Shown here: piece by piece, positions 43,741-53,915 of the stretch
How the letters are laid out: every line of letters begins with the position of its first letter
How positions within the stretch are numbered: the first letter of the stretch is position 1
DNA from: UBA10324 sp038326325
Lineage (GTDB): Bacteria; Bacteroidota; Bacteroidia; Chitinophagales; UBA10324
DNA length: 64,000 nt
Direction: 5' to 3'
NCBI GenBank assembly: GCA_038326325.1
Contig: JBBQJW010000018.1
Span: 1 to 64,000, forward strand
Position numbers and translations under genes: made by a program
The notes under the pieces: generated by a model
What the model was told of the DNA's origin: nothing
Seen by the model: only the letters and a program-made list of their open reading frames with translations
The model's database searches: none

Positions 43741-44889
43741 TTAGAAACCAAAAACTGCTTGTGCAATAAACTGATTCGGCGTATCTGTTTGCATCTGATA
43801 ACAGAATTTTACCAATGTGTTCCAGTGAAGCCAGTAGTCAATTGATATAGAAGTTTGCGTTCGTTGCGGTCCGCCCCAAGGCGCATCAACAGGTGGATTG
43901 AACTGAGAATATCTTCCTGCAATTTCAAAATTGCGAAGACATTTATTTTTCAAAAGATCAGGTCGGAATGATGCTCCAACATAAAAACATGAACTATAAT
44001 TTTTGAATGCATAAAATCCGCCACTGTCTGAAGCAAGATTTATTTCATCAGTGTTTTGATTTTTAAATTCTCCCAATAAACGGAAGGTTCCCTTAAGCGG
44101 AGAAATTTTATGAAAGAAGGAACCATCAAATGCCATCATAGTTGAACCAATGTTTGCAAATTCACTTCCCACCTCTCCTGTTTTATCATTTCGCTCCAAT
44201 GAAACACCAAGTTCAACACACGAATTTGAAAACGGAAGAATGCCTATGCGACCGCCGTATGCTTTGTTTTTATTATTGTCTAAGTATGCCTCATATTCAA
44301 ACTGACCAACATTCGCAGAGTCAGTTAAAAGTTCGACCCCATTAGATACATAGAAATCATAGTTCAATTTCATCGCACCAAAAGGAAGTCCGCCTTGTAA
44401 TCCAACTCCCACTTCGTTCATCGGACCAATACCTCCATCACCAAATCCGACAGGCTTAGTTGGCTGACGATTTAAAAATGCTTCGCCGTTTCGTCCACGA
44501 TAGGCACCAAATTTTTGCAAAAAGCGTCCGGCATGAATCGTCATGTAATCATTGAGCTTGTAACACATGTTAGCATACTCCAAACCTAAATGTGCTTCAC
44601 CATCACCTGTTTCAATTTCGGCTTCAGCTTCAATAAATAACTTGTCGCTCAACATCCACAGAAAAATTGGTTTGAAATTTACATCAGTGAAATTTGCACT
44701 GCTACTATCCAATACAAAAATTCCTTCCGCATTTCCCATGATCAGCATTTTATTAGATCCTGAAGTTGAGTTGGAATTTGAGTTTAGATATGAGTTTGCA
44801 ACATTCATTGAATCCATTGTTTGCGCACTCAAATTTTTACTCGCTAGAATTGGTAAACAAAAGATTACAGAAAGGAAAATTTTTTTCAT
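43741..44889 (-). CDS. Outer-membrane porin-like beta-barrel protein
   Basis: This 382-aa protein has a Sec signal (F-L-S-V-I-F-C-L-P-I-L-A-S-K-N-L-S-A-Q). The mature part has the alternating pattern of beta-barrel strands and ends with F-I-A-Q-A-V-F-G-F, a terminal aromatic as in outer-membrane proteins. Segments such as M-T-I-H-A-G-R-F-L-Q-K-F-G-A-Y-R and I-G-P-M-N-E-V-G-V-G-L-Q-G-G-L-P resemble Bacteroidota porins of the phosphate-selective (OprP-like) group. It lies between two cytochrome genes with gaps of 19 and 22 bases. That suggests an operon linking an electron or solute path at the outer membrane. Confidence 0.72.
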   Translation of the reverse strand: MKKIFLSVIFCLPILASKNLSAQTMDSMNVANSYLNSNSNSTSGSNKMLIMGNAEGIFVLDSSSANFTDVNFKPIFLWMLSDKLFIEAEAEIETGDGEAHLGLEYANMCYKLNDYMTIHAGRFLQKFGAYRGRNGEAFLNRQPTKPVGFGDGGIGPMNEVGVGLQGGLPFGAMKLNYDFYVSNGVELLTDSANVGQFEYEAYLDNNKNKAYGGRIGILPFSNSCVELGVSLERNDKTGEVGSEFANIGSTMMAFDGSFFHKISPLKGTFRLLGEFKNQNTDEINLASDSGGFYAFKNYSSCFYVGASFRPDLLKNKCLRNFEIAGRYSQFNPPVDAPWGGPQRTQTSISIDYWLHWNTLVKFCYQMQTDTPNQFIAQAVFGF

Positions 44890-44911
44890 GATAATTATTT
44901 TGAATGGTAAA

Positions 44912-45331
44912 TTATTTTTTTGCGAGTGTTCTTATATAATTAACCAACTGCCATCGCTGGTCTTCGGTTAAAGTATTTTTATATGGAGCCATTGCGCCAT
45001 GACCCGTTGATATTTTCCAGTAAATAGCGCCATCAGTTTGCGACTGAATCTTTACCGAAGAATGATCAGCCGGAGGAATTTGCAAAGCAGCAGACGCAGC
45101 ACCATCACCTTTTCCCATGGTGCCGTGACACACGACACAATACTTTGTATAAAGAATTTTTCCGGCAGCCGTAGCCGTCGCAATTCCTTTATATGGGTTC
45201 AATAAAGTATTTACCGATGTTGGGGCAATCCATGGAACAGTTTGCCATTCAATTTTTATATGATTACTGATTCCCTGCTGTGAAATGAAAATAAGAATAG
45301 CAGTAGCAAAAATTAATTTAAATTTTTTCAT
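44912..45331 (-). CDS. Monoheme cytochrome c
   Basis: This 139-aa protein has an N-terminal export signal (L-I-F-A-T-A-I-L-I-F-I-S-Q-Q-G-I-S) and a class I cytochrome c domain: Y-C-V-V-C-H-G-T-M-G-K-G-D-G-A near residue 65, a candidate axial methionine in G-H-G-A-M-A-P-Y-K, and the closing W-Q-L-V-N-Y-I-R-T-L-A. It resembles the cytochrome domain of alternative complex III (ActE-like) and other periplasmic carriers. It is the first gene of the small cytochrome-porin operon. Confidence 0.85.
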   Translation of the reverse strand: MKKFKLIFATAILIFISQQGISNHIKIEWQTVPWIAPTSVNTLLNPYKGIATATAAGKILYTKYCVVCHGTMGKGDGAASAALQIPPADHSSVKIQSQTDGAIYWKISTGHGAMAPYKNTLTEDQRWQLVNYIRTLAKK

Positions 45332-45549
45332 TAGGATTATTTAATAGTTTAAAATTCTGAACAAAACTCTTTGGTCAGTATGATTTGAATCATATTAACT
45401 TATTATCATTCTCACTTCTGATGCTTCAGAAAATTCACTCAATTACACTCTCTTTAAAAATTTAATAGTTAAATGATATGATCAGTATTAAATTTTGATT
45501 GATAAGTTGTAATAGCAATTTAAAGCCCAAAAAAATTTCTTTTTGCTTT

Positions 45550-45557
45550 TAGATTTG
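45550..45557 (+). promoter_or_regulatory. Candidate -7 box for the GH92 gene
   Basis: TAGATTTG is a perfect TAnnTTTG match, 24 bases before the ATG at 45582. No convincing -33 element is seen. Confidence 0.4.
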
Positions 45558-45581
45558 CGACACTATCGAAAAACACCCTCA

Positions 45582-48449
45582 ATGAAATTTTCTCCTCTCA
45601 TAATTTTAATATTGATTTATTTATCTTCCTGCTCAAAAGAAAAATCAGCGGTTGATTCCGTCGATCCGTTCATTGGTACCGCTGGAACGGGTCATACTTT
45701 CCCCGGTGCGTGTGTCCCATTTGGGATGATACAACTTTCACCCGATACAAAAACAACAGGGTGGGAACATTGCAGCGGTTATCATTCTGATGATTCTACA
45801 ATTCAGGGATTCAGTCACACTCACTTGAGCGGAACTGGTTGCGGAGATTTGGGCGATATTTTATTCACTCCATTTTTGGAAGGAAAAAATGATTCACTTA
45901 TTGAACAATCTTTCTTGCACGAAAATGAAAAGGCAGGTGCAGGATTTTATTCAGTGAAGTTTGATAATGGAATTGAAGTGGAGTTAACTGCAACTGAGCG
46001 ATGTGGAATTCACCGTTACAGTTTCCCTGATGAAAAAGAAAATCTTGTGTTGATAGATTTGATTCATGGAGTAAATGACAATGCGACAAAAATTTTTTTT
46101 CATTTGGAAAATGATTCAACACTTGTCGGTTATCGTTTCTCTTCAGGTTGGGCTTCGAATGAAAAAATATTTTTCGCTTCTCGATTTTCAAATTCAGTTT
46201 CTAAAATTGATTCATCAAACGGAAGAGCAATTCTTCATTTCAAAAAATCAAAAGATATTTTAATCAAAGTTGGAATCTCCTATTCTTCCATTGATGGAGC
46301 GGAAAAAAATCTTGAAGCAGAAGCAATCGGAAAATCTTTCGAAGCGATAAAAGATTCAGCAAAAGCAAAATGGCAACGAGCATTATCGAAGATTGAAGTG
46401 AAGGACGGAACACAGGAACAGCGAACCATTTTTTATACTTCGCTTTATCACTGTATGATTCATCCGTCGCTCGAAGATGATGTGAATGGAAAATACAGAG
46501 GCATGGATGATTCCATTCATACTGTTACACCCGGTCATCATCAGTATCATATTTTTTCGTTGTGGGATACTTACCGCGCATTGCATCCGCTTATGACCAT
46601 CATTGACCCGAAGCGCGATGCGGATTTTATCCGCTCGCTTCTGAATAAATTTAATGAGAGCGGAAGATTACCCGTATGGGAATTGTGTAGCAAAGAAACC
46701 GATTGCATGATTGGCTACCATTCCATTCCCGTGATTGCCGACGCGTTCATGAAGGGCATAAAAGATTTTGACACAACACTCGCTTTGCGCGCAATGATAA
46801 AAAGTGCGATTGATACCCGAAGCGGTCTCGGTTATTATCAGGAGAAAGGATATATACCGGCAGATAAAGAAAATGAATCGGTGAGTAAAACTTTGGAGTA
46901 TGCTTATGATGATTATTGTATCGCTAGAATGGCGCAGGCGATGAACTGGAATGATACAATAGTTCAGAAATTTTTTGAGCGCAGTTCTTATTATCAGAAT
47001 CTCTGGAATCCGGAAGCGAAATTTTTTACTGCGAGAAAATTCGGAAAATGGATTTCGCCTTTCGATCCGTTTGAAGTGAATTCAAATTACACCGAAGCAA
47101 ATGCGTGGCAATATTTATTCGCCGTACCGCAGGATATTCCGGGGCTGATTCAATTGATGGGCGGAAAAGAAAATTTCGAAACCAAATTAGATTCACTTTT
47201 CACTGCACATTCTCAACTGAAAGGCAGAGAACAACCTGATATCAGCGGAATGCTTGGTCAGTATGCGCAAGGCAACGAACCGAGTCATCACTTTGCTTAT
47301 CTATATAATTTCATTGGCAAACCCGGTAAGAGCATTGACAAAGTCCGTTACATCATAAACAACTTTTTTCACACAGGAAGAAATGGCTTAATTGGCAATG
47401 ATGATTGCGGACAGATGAGTGCTTGGTATGTTTTCAGCGCGATGGGATTTTATCCTGTTACACCTGCATCAAATTATTATGCTCTTGGAAGCCCGATATT
47501 TTCAGAAGTAAAAATTCATTTGGATGGAGGGAAAACTTTTACTATCAATGTTGAAAGTCTTTCTGAAAAAAATATTTATGTAAGCAAAGCGGAATTTAAA
47601 AACTCGAAGGAAGAATTTCTCCCCTGTTTTATTTCTCACTCTGCTATTTTGAATGGAGAAGAATTAAAGTTGACGATGAGCAATTATTCATCTGTAACAG
47701 ATACTAAAACATTTCTTGAAAAATGTGGATTGCCTTTTAGAATTGTTCCCGTTCCATACTTTGTTTATGATTCAAGAACTTTTGCTGATTCAGTTTTGGT
47801 TTCACTAAAATCAATTGCTGACTCATCTGGAATTTATTATTCAATCCTGAACAGTGGAGAGGTTTGGAAAAGATATTCTACCCCGTTTACTTTAAAACAA
47901 AATTCAACTATAATGGTCATAGGAGAATTTCCTTTTCATCCGAAAATTGCTGAATCAGTCGAATTCAAAAAAATACCTTACGAAAAAATTGTTACATACA
48001 AATTTCCCTACAGCGAACAATACACCGCTGAAGGAAAAAATGGTTTGGTTGATTATGTATTTGGTGAAACCAATTCATTCAGCGCATGGCAGGGTTTTCA
48101 TGGGACTGATTTTGAAGCCACAGTTGACCTTGGCGTAAAGCGAACCATCAGGCACATTCAAACCGATTGGCTCAATCAACGATGGGCGTGGATTTTTAAT
48201 CCGACAAAAGTTCAATACTTCATTTCGGATGATAACATTAATTGGAAAGAAGTATTATCAAACGATTTTGTTGTTGAAGAACATGATGCGAGTGGAATAA
48301 TAATTTCTCCAACGCTTGAATGTTCTTTCAACCCACTTCATACTCGCTATGTAAAAGTGGTTGCACAGTCAATTAAAAAATGCCCGTCGTGGCATTTAGG
48401 AAAAGGCGAGCCCAGCTGGTTGTTTATTGATGAAATACAGATTGATTGA
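45582..48449 (+). CDS. GH92 alpha-1,2-mannosidase lipoprotein
   Basis: The start is at the ATG at 45582, where a lipoprotein signal begins (L-I-I-L-I-L-I-Y-L-S-S-C-S); a TTG at 45543 would put 13 polar residues before it. In the 955 aa the GH92 N-terminal domain shows D-P-F-I-G-T-A-G-T-G-H-T-F-P-G-A and P-F-G-M-I-Q-L-S-P-D-T. The (alpha/alpha)6 domain has W-D-T-Y-R-A-L-H-P-L and G-N-D-D-C-G-Q-M-S-A-W-Y-V-F-S-A-M-G-F-Y-P. After it come a chitobiase C-terminal-like segment and an F5/8 type C-like carbohydrate-binding domain (about residues 800-955). GH92 enzymes are calcium-dependent exo-mannosidases acting on N-glycans or mannan. Likely surface or periplasmic. Confidence 0.93.
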   Translation: MKFSPLIILILIYLSSCSKEKSAVDSVDPFIGTAGTGHTFPGACVPFGMIQLSPDTKTTGWEHCSGYHSDDSTIQGFSHTHLSGTGCGDLGDILFTPFLEGKNDSLIEQSFLHENEKAGAGFYSVKFDNGIEVELTATERCGIHRYSFPDEKENLVLIDLIHGVNDNATKIFFHLENDSTLVGYRFSSGWASNEKIFFASRFSNSVSKIDSSNGRAILHFKKSKDILIKVGISYSSIDGAEKNLEAEAIGKSFEAIKDSAKAKWQRALSKIEVKDGTQEQRTIFYTSLYHCMIHPSLEDDVNGKYRGMDDSIHTVTPGHHQYHIFSLWDTYRALHPLMTIIDPKRDADFIRSLLNKFNESGRLPVWELCSKETDCMIGYHSIPVIADAFMKGIKDFDTTLALRAMIKSAIDTRSGLGYYQEKGYIPADKENESVSKTLEYAYDDYCIARMAQAMNWNDTIVQKFFERSSYYQNLWNPEAKFFTARKFGKWISPFDPFEVNSNYTEANAWQYLFAVPQDIPGLIQLMGGKENFETKLDSLFTAHSQLKGREQPDISGMLGQYAQGNEPSHHFAYLYNFIGKPGKSIDKVRYIINNFFHTGRNGLIGNDDCGQMSAWYVFSAMGFYPVTPASNYYALGSPIFSEVKIHLDGGKTFTINVESLSEKNIYVSKAEFKNSKEEFLPCFISHSAILNGEELKLTMSNYSSVTDTKTFLEKCGLPFRIVPVPYFVYDSRTFADSVLVSLKSIADSSGIYYSILNSGEVWKRYSTPFTLKQNSTIMVIGEFPFHPKIAESVEFKKIPYEKIVTYKFPYSEQYTAEGKNGLVDYVFGETNSFSAWQGFHGTDFEATVDLGVKRTIRHIQTDWLNQRWAWIFNPTKVQYFISDDNINWKEVLSNDFVVEEHDASGIIISPTLECSFNPLHTRYVKVVAQSIKKCPSWHLGKGEPSWLFIDEIQID

Positions 48450-48482
48450 TTCCATCAAATTTCTAAAATCTTTATCCCGAAG

Positions 48483-48791
48483 TTATTTCAGGTTACTATA
48501 AACATAATCTCGAATCAATTGCTGTTGCGCCACATCATCAATGTGTGCTTTCAAAAACATTTTAGGTAAAACATTATCCCACTTAGCAACTGAATGATCT
48601 GAAGGGATCGGTTCCTTATGACACTTCACGCAATTGGTCGCAACCAATTGTTTTCCTTTTTCAATTGAAGCAGCATCTGCTGTAACAGTAGTATTAGTTG
48701 TTGTGGTTTGTGTTGTGGTTGTCGAAACAATTTTTTTAGAGCAAGCAAACATTAGAACAACACAACAAGCAAGTACAAAATATTTTTTCAT
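48483..48791 (-). CDS. Small monoheme c-type cytochrome lipoprotein (paralogue)
   Basis: This 102-aa protein has a lipobox (L-M-F-A-C, Cys at 17), a threonine-rich linker (T-T-T-Q-T-T-T-T-N-T-T-V), then one heme motif C-V-K-C-H-K-E-P at residue 54 and the tail A-K-W-D-N-V-L-P-K-M-F-L-K-A. It is a paralogue of the cytochrome at 43443-43721. It lies convergent to the GH92 gene, 33 bases from its end. Confidence 0.8.
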   Translation of the reverse strand: MKKYFVLACCVVLMFACSKKIVSTTTTQTTTTNTTVTADAASIEKGKQLVATNCVKCHKEPIPSDHSVAKWDNVLPKMFLKAHIDDVAQQQLIRDYVYSNLK

Positions 48792-48961
48792 TTATTTCTC
48801 ACTTTTTTTTCGAGTGGCAATATATGACACAGTGTGCTTTCAAAATAAGTTTTAAAATTTATTTGCAACCATATTCAATTAAGCTTATCCTTAGTACTGT
48901 CAATAACTATTAATGATAAAAATTAAAATAAAAATTCATTAACTTTCAGGAAATTATTTAC

Positions 48962-51900
48962 ATGAAAAAATTATTTACATTAACTGTCCTTGTTTCTGTT
49001 TTCACTTTTAATTCGTTTGCTCAGACTGGAAACATGTGGACTGACTATGGTTACGGGCAAAATATTCTGACGCAATGTGTCGATGGAAATTTTATTTGGT
49101 TCGGTACTGATTTCGGGTTGGTGAAATACAATAAGGTTACAGGAGACAAACAATTTATAACACGATGGAACACGCTGTTTGCGAGTTTTTCAGACCTTAT
49201 TTGTGTGTTAGGTTCAAATGGAACTTCCTACTCAACTCCAAAAGCATTAACTGTTGATGCTTCAGGAAATCTTTATGCAATTATTTGCGGAGATTTATAT
49301 CGTTACGATGGGTTCACTTGGCAGAGCTATGGATTTCTTTTCACATCTGAAGATGAATTCAAACTTCAATACACTACTGATAATAAAATCTGGATTTTTG
49401 ATTATATGGATGGAATTTCAGGAGCATTTGTTTTTTGTGAAGACCTTTCAACGCAACAAACGATTTCTCCAGTTTCAAACAATTGGGGAGTATATTGTGT
49501 GATGGATAATGGTGATTACTGGAGTCTTGATGATTCGTACTCATATACGAGTTATGATTTTCATGTTATAAAATATGATGGCTCTGGAAATCAGATTGAT
49601 GAACGATATCTTACCGCAACGGTTCCAACTTTGGACGGAGGGCTTTTAGCAATTTCAGAAGATTCAAATGGGAATTTAATTTTTTTAACAAACGAATTAT
49701 CTCCGCTTTTAGGTGTGAATAATGGTTCTTCTGATACCTATTATCCGCTTTTATCCTCTGACCTAAATGTTTGGAACAGATTTGATGCATTGACAAGTTC
49801 AACTGGCGCAACTTATTTTCTTTCAAGGCCAGTTCTAACATCGTTTCCATTATTTACCTATAACGACCATTCCTCACTGCTTAAATTTCAAAACGGAGTA
49901 ATCACGGAATATGATTCTACATTAATAGGTACTCCTTATCACAGGTTCATGAATATGTCGTTAGACGCTAATAACAATCTCTGGCTATCATGTGGAAACC
50001 ATAACAATAGAAGCATTGAAGAAAATGTTTTCAAAAAGACTCCTTCTGATGTTTGGAGTAGATTCTATTTAAATGATTTGTACATGCCCGGTTCTCCAGA
50101 TATTTCAACTGTAATGGGAAATGATTCAACAATGAAAACATATATCAATGAAGGAAATTGCGTTTCAATCATTGATTCGAACATGAATATTTCTCTTCTT
50201 CAAGTAACTGACAGCTTATATTATGGTGGATATAGTGCAATGAATTATGCCGGCGATATATGGAGAATATTTAAGCCCTCGTGGGGTTCGCCTTGGACAC
50301 TTAATAAAGTTACTGCTTCTGGAACCTTAACAAATTATCCGAATACACCCTTTGTTAATGGATATATTGAATGCATAAAAGCGCTCAATAATAAAGTTTT
50401 CATTGATAGAAGTGACGGGCAAGGAAATCGAAATATTTTCTATTTCGACGGCGTTGTTTGGGATTCAATTTCAAATTCAGGATTACCAGTAAATATTGTA
50501 ATTAATAATCTGGATGCTGTTGACCCGTCTAATGGAAATATTTGGTTTGAAGCAAGTGATACTGTAACAGCGAGCGGACTTCTTTTAGTAAAGTATGATG
50601 GAACAACAAACACAGTTTATTCTTATACTGATTTTCCAACTTTTGGCCAAGTGCCAATGCAACTTACACCAGATGGTTTGGGGAATGTGTGGTTTATCGA
50701 AAACGATAAATTAATAAGATGGGATGAAATAACTTTAACAGAATTTACTCCGCCAGCAAATATTTTATTACAAGGAAATCAAGGAGGATACGGATATGAT
50801 CCAAGCATTTGGTTTTTTGATGGTGTGCCTTATTTCTATTCAAGACCATTTCCGCTTAACTCAACAGATTTTCAAATTACAAAATTCGATGGTACAAATT
50901 GGACTACTGTTACATTTCCCTTCGAAGCAATTTTTCATTCTAACAACATCACTACTCTTCCAAATATTGCTAAGTGTGGTTCAAAATTTATTTTCACACT
51001 CGGCAATGAGTTATTGATTTATGACCCTGCTGGAAATCCAAATTTGCCAATGGTTCCGTTCAATACTGTTGCAGGAAAAATTTTTTATGATTTAAACTCA
51101 AATAATGTTTATGATAATGGAGATGTTGAATCGGATGGAATCGCGATTCAGTCAGATATTTATTCAACTCTTTCTGATTACGATGGAAATTATCAATTAA
51201 ACACTGATACAGGAATGCAAAATATTCATGCGATAGAGCCGCCATATTACATTTCTAATCCTGCAAATACGCAATACAATTTTGGTGATACAGTTTCTCA
51301 AGGTATTGCAAATATAAATTTTGCACTCCAACCGATTCCAGGAATAAATGACTTAACAATTGATATTACCAAGCAAGGATTTCATCCGGGGGCAATTGGA
51401 ACTTATTATCTCTATTGTCATAATGCGGGAACAACTTTACAGAATCCGATTGTCTCTTTTACATTCGATTCATTGTTCACATATTCATTTTCATCAATTA
51501 CACCAACAGGTATTAACGGCAACACAGTGTTTTATGATTTAGGAGCATTGTCGCCTTTGCAATCTTCCACAGTAACAGTTCATCTTTCTGTTCCAACTTC
51601 TGCAACATCAGGAACAAGTGTAACAGCGTTGGCTATGATTAACCCTGTTGCGAATGATACAACCCCATTAAATAATTCAATCACCTTCAATCATATAATC
51701 ACCACTTCGTTTGACCCGAATGCAAAAGAAGTTTCTCCCGCGGGAATTGGTTCATCGCATATTATTGACACTACGCAAGAACTTATATATACAATATTTT
51801 TTCAGAACACCGGAACTGATACTGCATTTAATGTTTTAGTTTATGATACGCTTGATGCAGATCTTGACATCTCAACTTTTAAATTCATGGCAAGTTCTCA

Positions 51901-52411
51901 TCAGGCTCAAATAGATTTTCTTAATCCGAATACACTCGAGTTTATATTTAATAATATTCTTCTTCCATGTAGTTCAGATAATGAACCCGAGAGTCATGGG
52001 TTTGTCAAATACTCAATTAAGCCGAAATCAAATTCTGCCTATGGGAACACAATTAAAAATAAAGCATCTATTTATTTCGACTATAATTCACCCATCGTAA
52101 CAAACACTACAACAAATACTTTAGGTAATCCTAATTCTGTTTTCGAATTGAGTGATGCAAATCAGATGCAGTTACTGTTATATCCAAATCCAAACAATGG
52201 TGAGTTTGAAATTGAAATTTCTGATTACAAAGTTTCAGAAAAATTTAAATTAGAAGTAACTGATTGTGAAGGCAAAATTTTGAAGACAGTTTTTTTTAAG
52301 GACAACAAAATTTCAGTTGATTGCAAAGACTTTTCTTCAGGAACTTATCTTGTTAAGATTTTTAAGGGAGAAAAAATTGTAGGTGTTTCGAAATATGTTT
52401 TGATAAAATAA
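48962..52411 (+). CDS. Large secreted protein with T9SS type A sorting domain
   Basis: This 1,149-aa protein has a signal peptide (L-F-T-L-T-V-L-V-S-V-F-T-F-N-S-F-A-Q). The first ~700 residues resemble two-component-regulator-type propellers (W-F-G-T-D-F-G-L-V-K-Y-N near residue 41, N-G-N-I-W-F-E-A). A short Cna/SD-B-like module follows (G-K-I-F-Y-D-L-N-S-N-N-V-Y-D-N-G). Then comes the conserved S-F-D-P-N-A-K-E-V-S-P-A-G region with DUF11-like strands, common in Bacteroidota secreted proteins. Last is a T9SS signal (L-L-Y-P-N-P-N-N-G-E-F). It is exported to the surface; its role is unknown. Its stop lies two bases from the convergent pyk stop. Confidence 0.87.
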   Translation: MKKLFTLTVLVSVFTFNSFAQTGNMWTDYGYGQNILTQCVDGNFIWFGTDFGLVKYNKVTGDKQFITRWNTLFASFSDLICVLGSNGTSYSTPKALTVDASGNLYAIICGDLYRYDGFTWQSYGFLFTSEDEFKLQYTTDNKIWIFDYMDGISGAFVFCEDLSTQQTISPVSNNWGVYCVMDNGDYWSLDDSYSYTSYDFHVIKYDGSGNQIDERYLTATVPTLDGGLLAISEDSNGNLIFLTNELSPLLGVNNGSSDTYYPLLSSDLNVWNRFDALTSSTGATYFLSRPVLTSFPLFTYNDHSSLLKFQNGVITEYDSTLIGTPYHRFMNMSLDANNNLWLSCGNHNNRSIEENVFKKTPSDVWSRFYLNDLYMPGSPDISTVMGNDSTMKTYINEGNCVSIIDSNMNISLLQVTDSLYYGGYSAMNYAGDIWRIFKPSWGSPWTLNKVTASGTLTNYPNTPFVNGYIECIKALNNKVFIDRSDGQGNRNIFYFDGVVWDSISNSGLPVNIVINNLDAVDPSNGNIWFEASDTVTASGLLLVKYDGTTNTVYSYTDFPTFGQVPMQLTPDGLGNVWFIENDKLIRWDEITLTEFTPPANILLQGNQGGYGYDPSIWFFDGVPYFYSRPFPLNSTDFQITKFDGTNWTTVTFPFEAIFHSNNITTLPNIAKCGSKFIFTLGNELLIYDPAGNPNLPMVPFNTVAGKIFYDLNSNNVYDNGDVESDGIAIQSDIYSTLSDYDGNYQLNTDTGMQNIHAIEPPYYISNPANTQYNFGDTVSQGIANINFALQPIPGINDLTIDITKQGFHPGAIGTYYLYCHNAGTTLQNPIVSFTFDSLFTYSFSSITPTGINGNTVFYDLGALSPLQSSTVTVHLSVPTSATSGTSVTALAMINPVANDTTPLNNSITFNHIITTSFDPNAKEVSPAGIGSSHIIDTTQELIYTIFFQNTGTDTAFNVLVYDTLDADLDISTFKFMASSHQAQIDFLNPNTLEFIFNNILLPCSSDNEPESHGFVKYSIKPKSNSAYGNTIKNKASIYFDYNSPIVTNTTTNTLGNPNSVFELSDANQMQLLLYPNPNNGEFEIEISDYKVSEKFKLEVTDCEGKILKTVFFKDNKISVDCKDFSSGTYLVKIFKGEKIVGVSKYVLIK

Positions 52412-52413
52412 TT

Positions 52414-53844
52414 TCATTCAATCAAGCTAATCTTAAGCATGTTAGTTGTGCCTTTCCAGTGCACGGGTGTCGCGGAAGTATTAATGACTATGTCATTCAT
52501 TTTTACACGACCGAATTTCTTTGCTATTTTTTTTACATCTTCAATCGTTTCGTCAGTCGAAACAAATTTGCTGTAAATGAATGGCTCCACTCCCCAAACC
52601 ATACTCAAAGTATTCAGCAGGTTTTTGTCTTCCATAAAAATAAGAATGCGTGCCTGCGGACGATAACTTGAAATCATAAAGCCTGTATAACCACTTCGTG
52701 TCATTGAAATAATTGCTGAGGCATTTACATCATCTGCAATCTTACAGGCGTTGAAACAAATAGCATCAGCCATAAAAGTTTTCGAGTGCATATCAGGAAC
52801 CAACTTCTTGTTATAAATACTTTCCTGCCTTTCAATATTCTCAGCAATATCTTTTATCGTTTCAATTACAATCACAGGGAATTTTCCTGTGGCAGTTTCA
52901 GCACTTAACATTAATGCATCAGCTCCATCGAAAATTCCATTGGCAACATCATTAATTTCTGCTCTTGTTGGACGCGCATTTTCAACCATGCTTTGCATTA
53001 TCTGAGTTGCAATAATTACCGGCTTCGCTTCAACAATACATTTTGCAATCACTAATTTTTGTGTGATTGGAATATCCTGCTGCGGCATTTCAACTCCTAA
53101 ATCTCCGCGTGCAATCATCACCGCATCGCTCACACTTATTATCTCATCAATATTTTTTACAGCTTGTGGCTTTTCAATTTTTGCAATCACTTTAATTTTC
53201 TTTCCACTCTTCTCAATCAGTTTTTTTAATTCAAGAATATCTTTTGCAGTGCGCACAAATGAAAGTGCAATCCAATTCACATCCTGCTTCAGAATGAATT
53301 TTAAATCATCTAAATCTTTTGTTGTAAGAGAAGGAAGTGAAGTTTCAGAATGAGGGAGGTTTACACCTTTACGACTATTCAATTCACCACCATGTATCAC
53401 TTTGCATTTTACAGTGTCGCGATTGTTTGTTGAAATAACTTTTAATTCCAACTGACCATCATCAATCAACACAGCATCGCCAACTGTTACATCTTTAGCA
53501 AATTTTTTATAATTCACAAAAACTCTTTTTGCATCAGAGTTTGATTTTACAGTGGAGAGAATTATTTCCGAACCATCTTTTAAAAACACCGGCGCATCCA
53601 TTACTTCGCCAATTCTGATTTTTGGTCCTTGTAAATCTGCGAGAATACCAATGTGTGTTTTTAATTCTTCCCGAATTTTTTTTATCCAGTCAATAACAAG
53701 TTTGTGCGATTCATGACTGCCGTGCGAAAAATTCAAACGAAAAGTATTCACTCCTGCTTCAGCTAATTTTCTCAGCATAGGCAGAGAAGCAGAAGAAGGT
53801 CCGACAGTAGCAATAATTTTTGTGCGTGTAATTCTTGATTTCAT
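52414..53844 (-). CDS. pyk: Pyruvate kinase
   Basis: The start is at the ATG at 53844; a GTG at 53853 would add three residues. The 476-aa protein has the family's landmarks: T-K-I-I-A-T-V-G-P-S-S at the N-terminus, F-R-L-N-F-S-H-G-S, the phosphate/ADP region L-A-D-L-Q-G-P-K-I-R, the active-site segment I-A-K-I-E-K-P-Q-A and M-I-A-R-G-D-L-G-V-E-M-P. The final domain is the allosteric C-terminal fold. It converts phosphoenolpyruvate and ADP to pyruvate and ATP, the last step of glycolysis. It stands alone with no other glycolysis gene adjacent. Confidence 0.96.
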   Translation of the reverse strand: MKSRITRTKIIATVGPSSASLPMLRKLAEAGVNTFRLNFSHGSHESHKLVIDWIKKIREELKTHIGILADLQGPKIRIGEVMDAPVFLKDGSEIILSTVKSNSDAKRVFVNYKKFAKDVTVGDAVLIDDGQLELKVISTNNRDTVKCKVIHGGELNSRKGVNLPHSETSLPSLTTKDLDDLKFILKQDVNWIALSFVRTAKDILELKKLIEKSGKKIKVIAKIEKPQAVKNIDEIISVSDAVMIARGDLGVEMPQQDIPITQKLVIAKCIVEAKPVIIATQIMQSMVENARPTRAEINDVANGIFDGADALMLSAETATGKFPVIVIETIKDIAENIERQESIYNKKLVPDMHSKTFMADAICFNACKIADDVNASAIISMTRSGYTGFMISSYRPQARILIFMEDKNLLNTLSMVWGVEPFIYSKFVSTDETIEDVKKIAKKFGRVKMNDIVINTSATPVHWKGTTNMLKISLIE

Positions 53845-53915
53845 ATTGAACACAAAGTTGAAGAATGAATGGAAGAAAACTGAATTAACTTTTCATTATT
53901 CAATTTTCAAATTGT

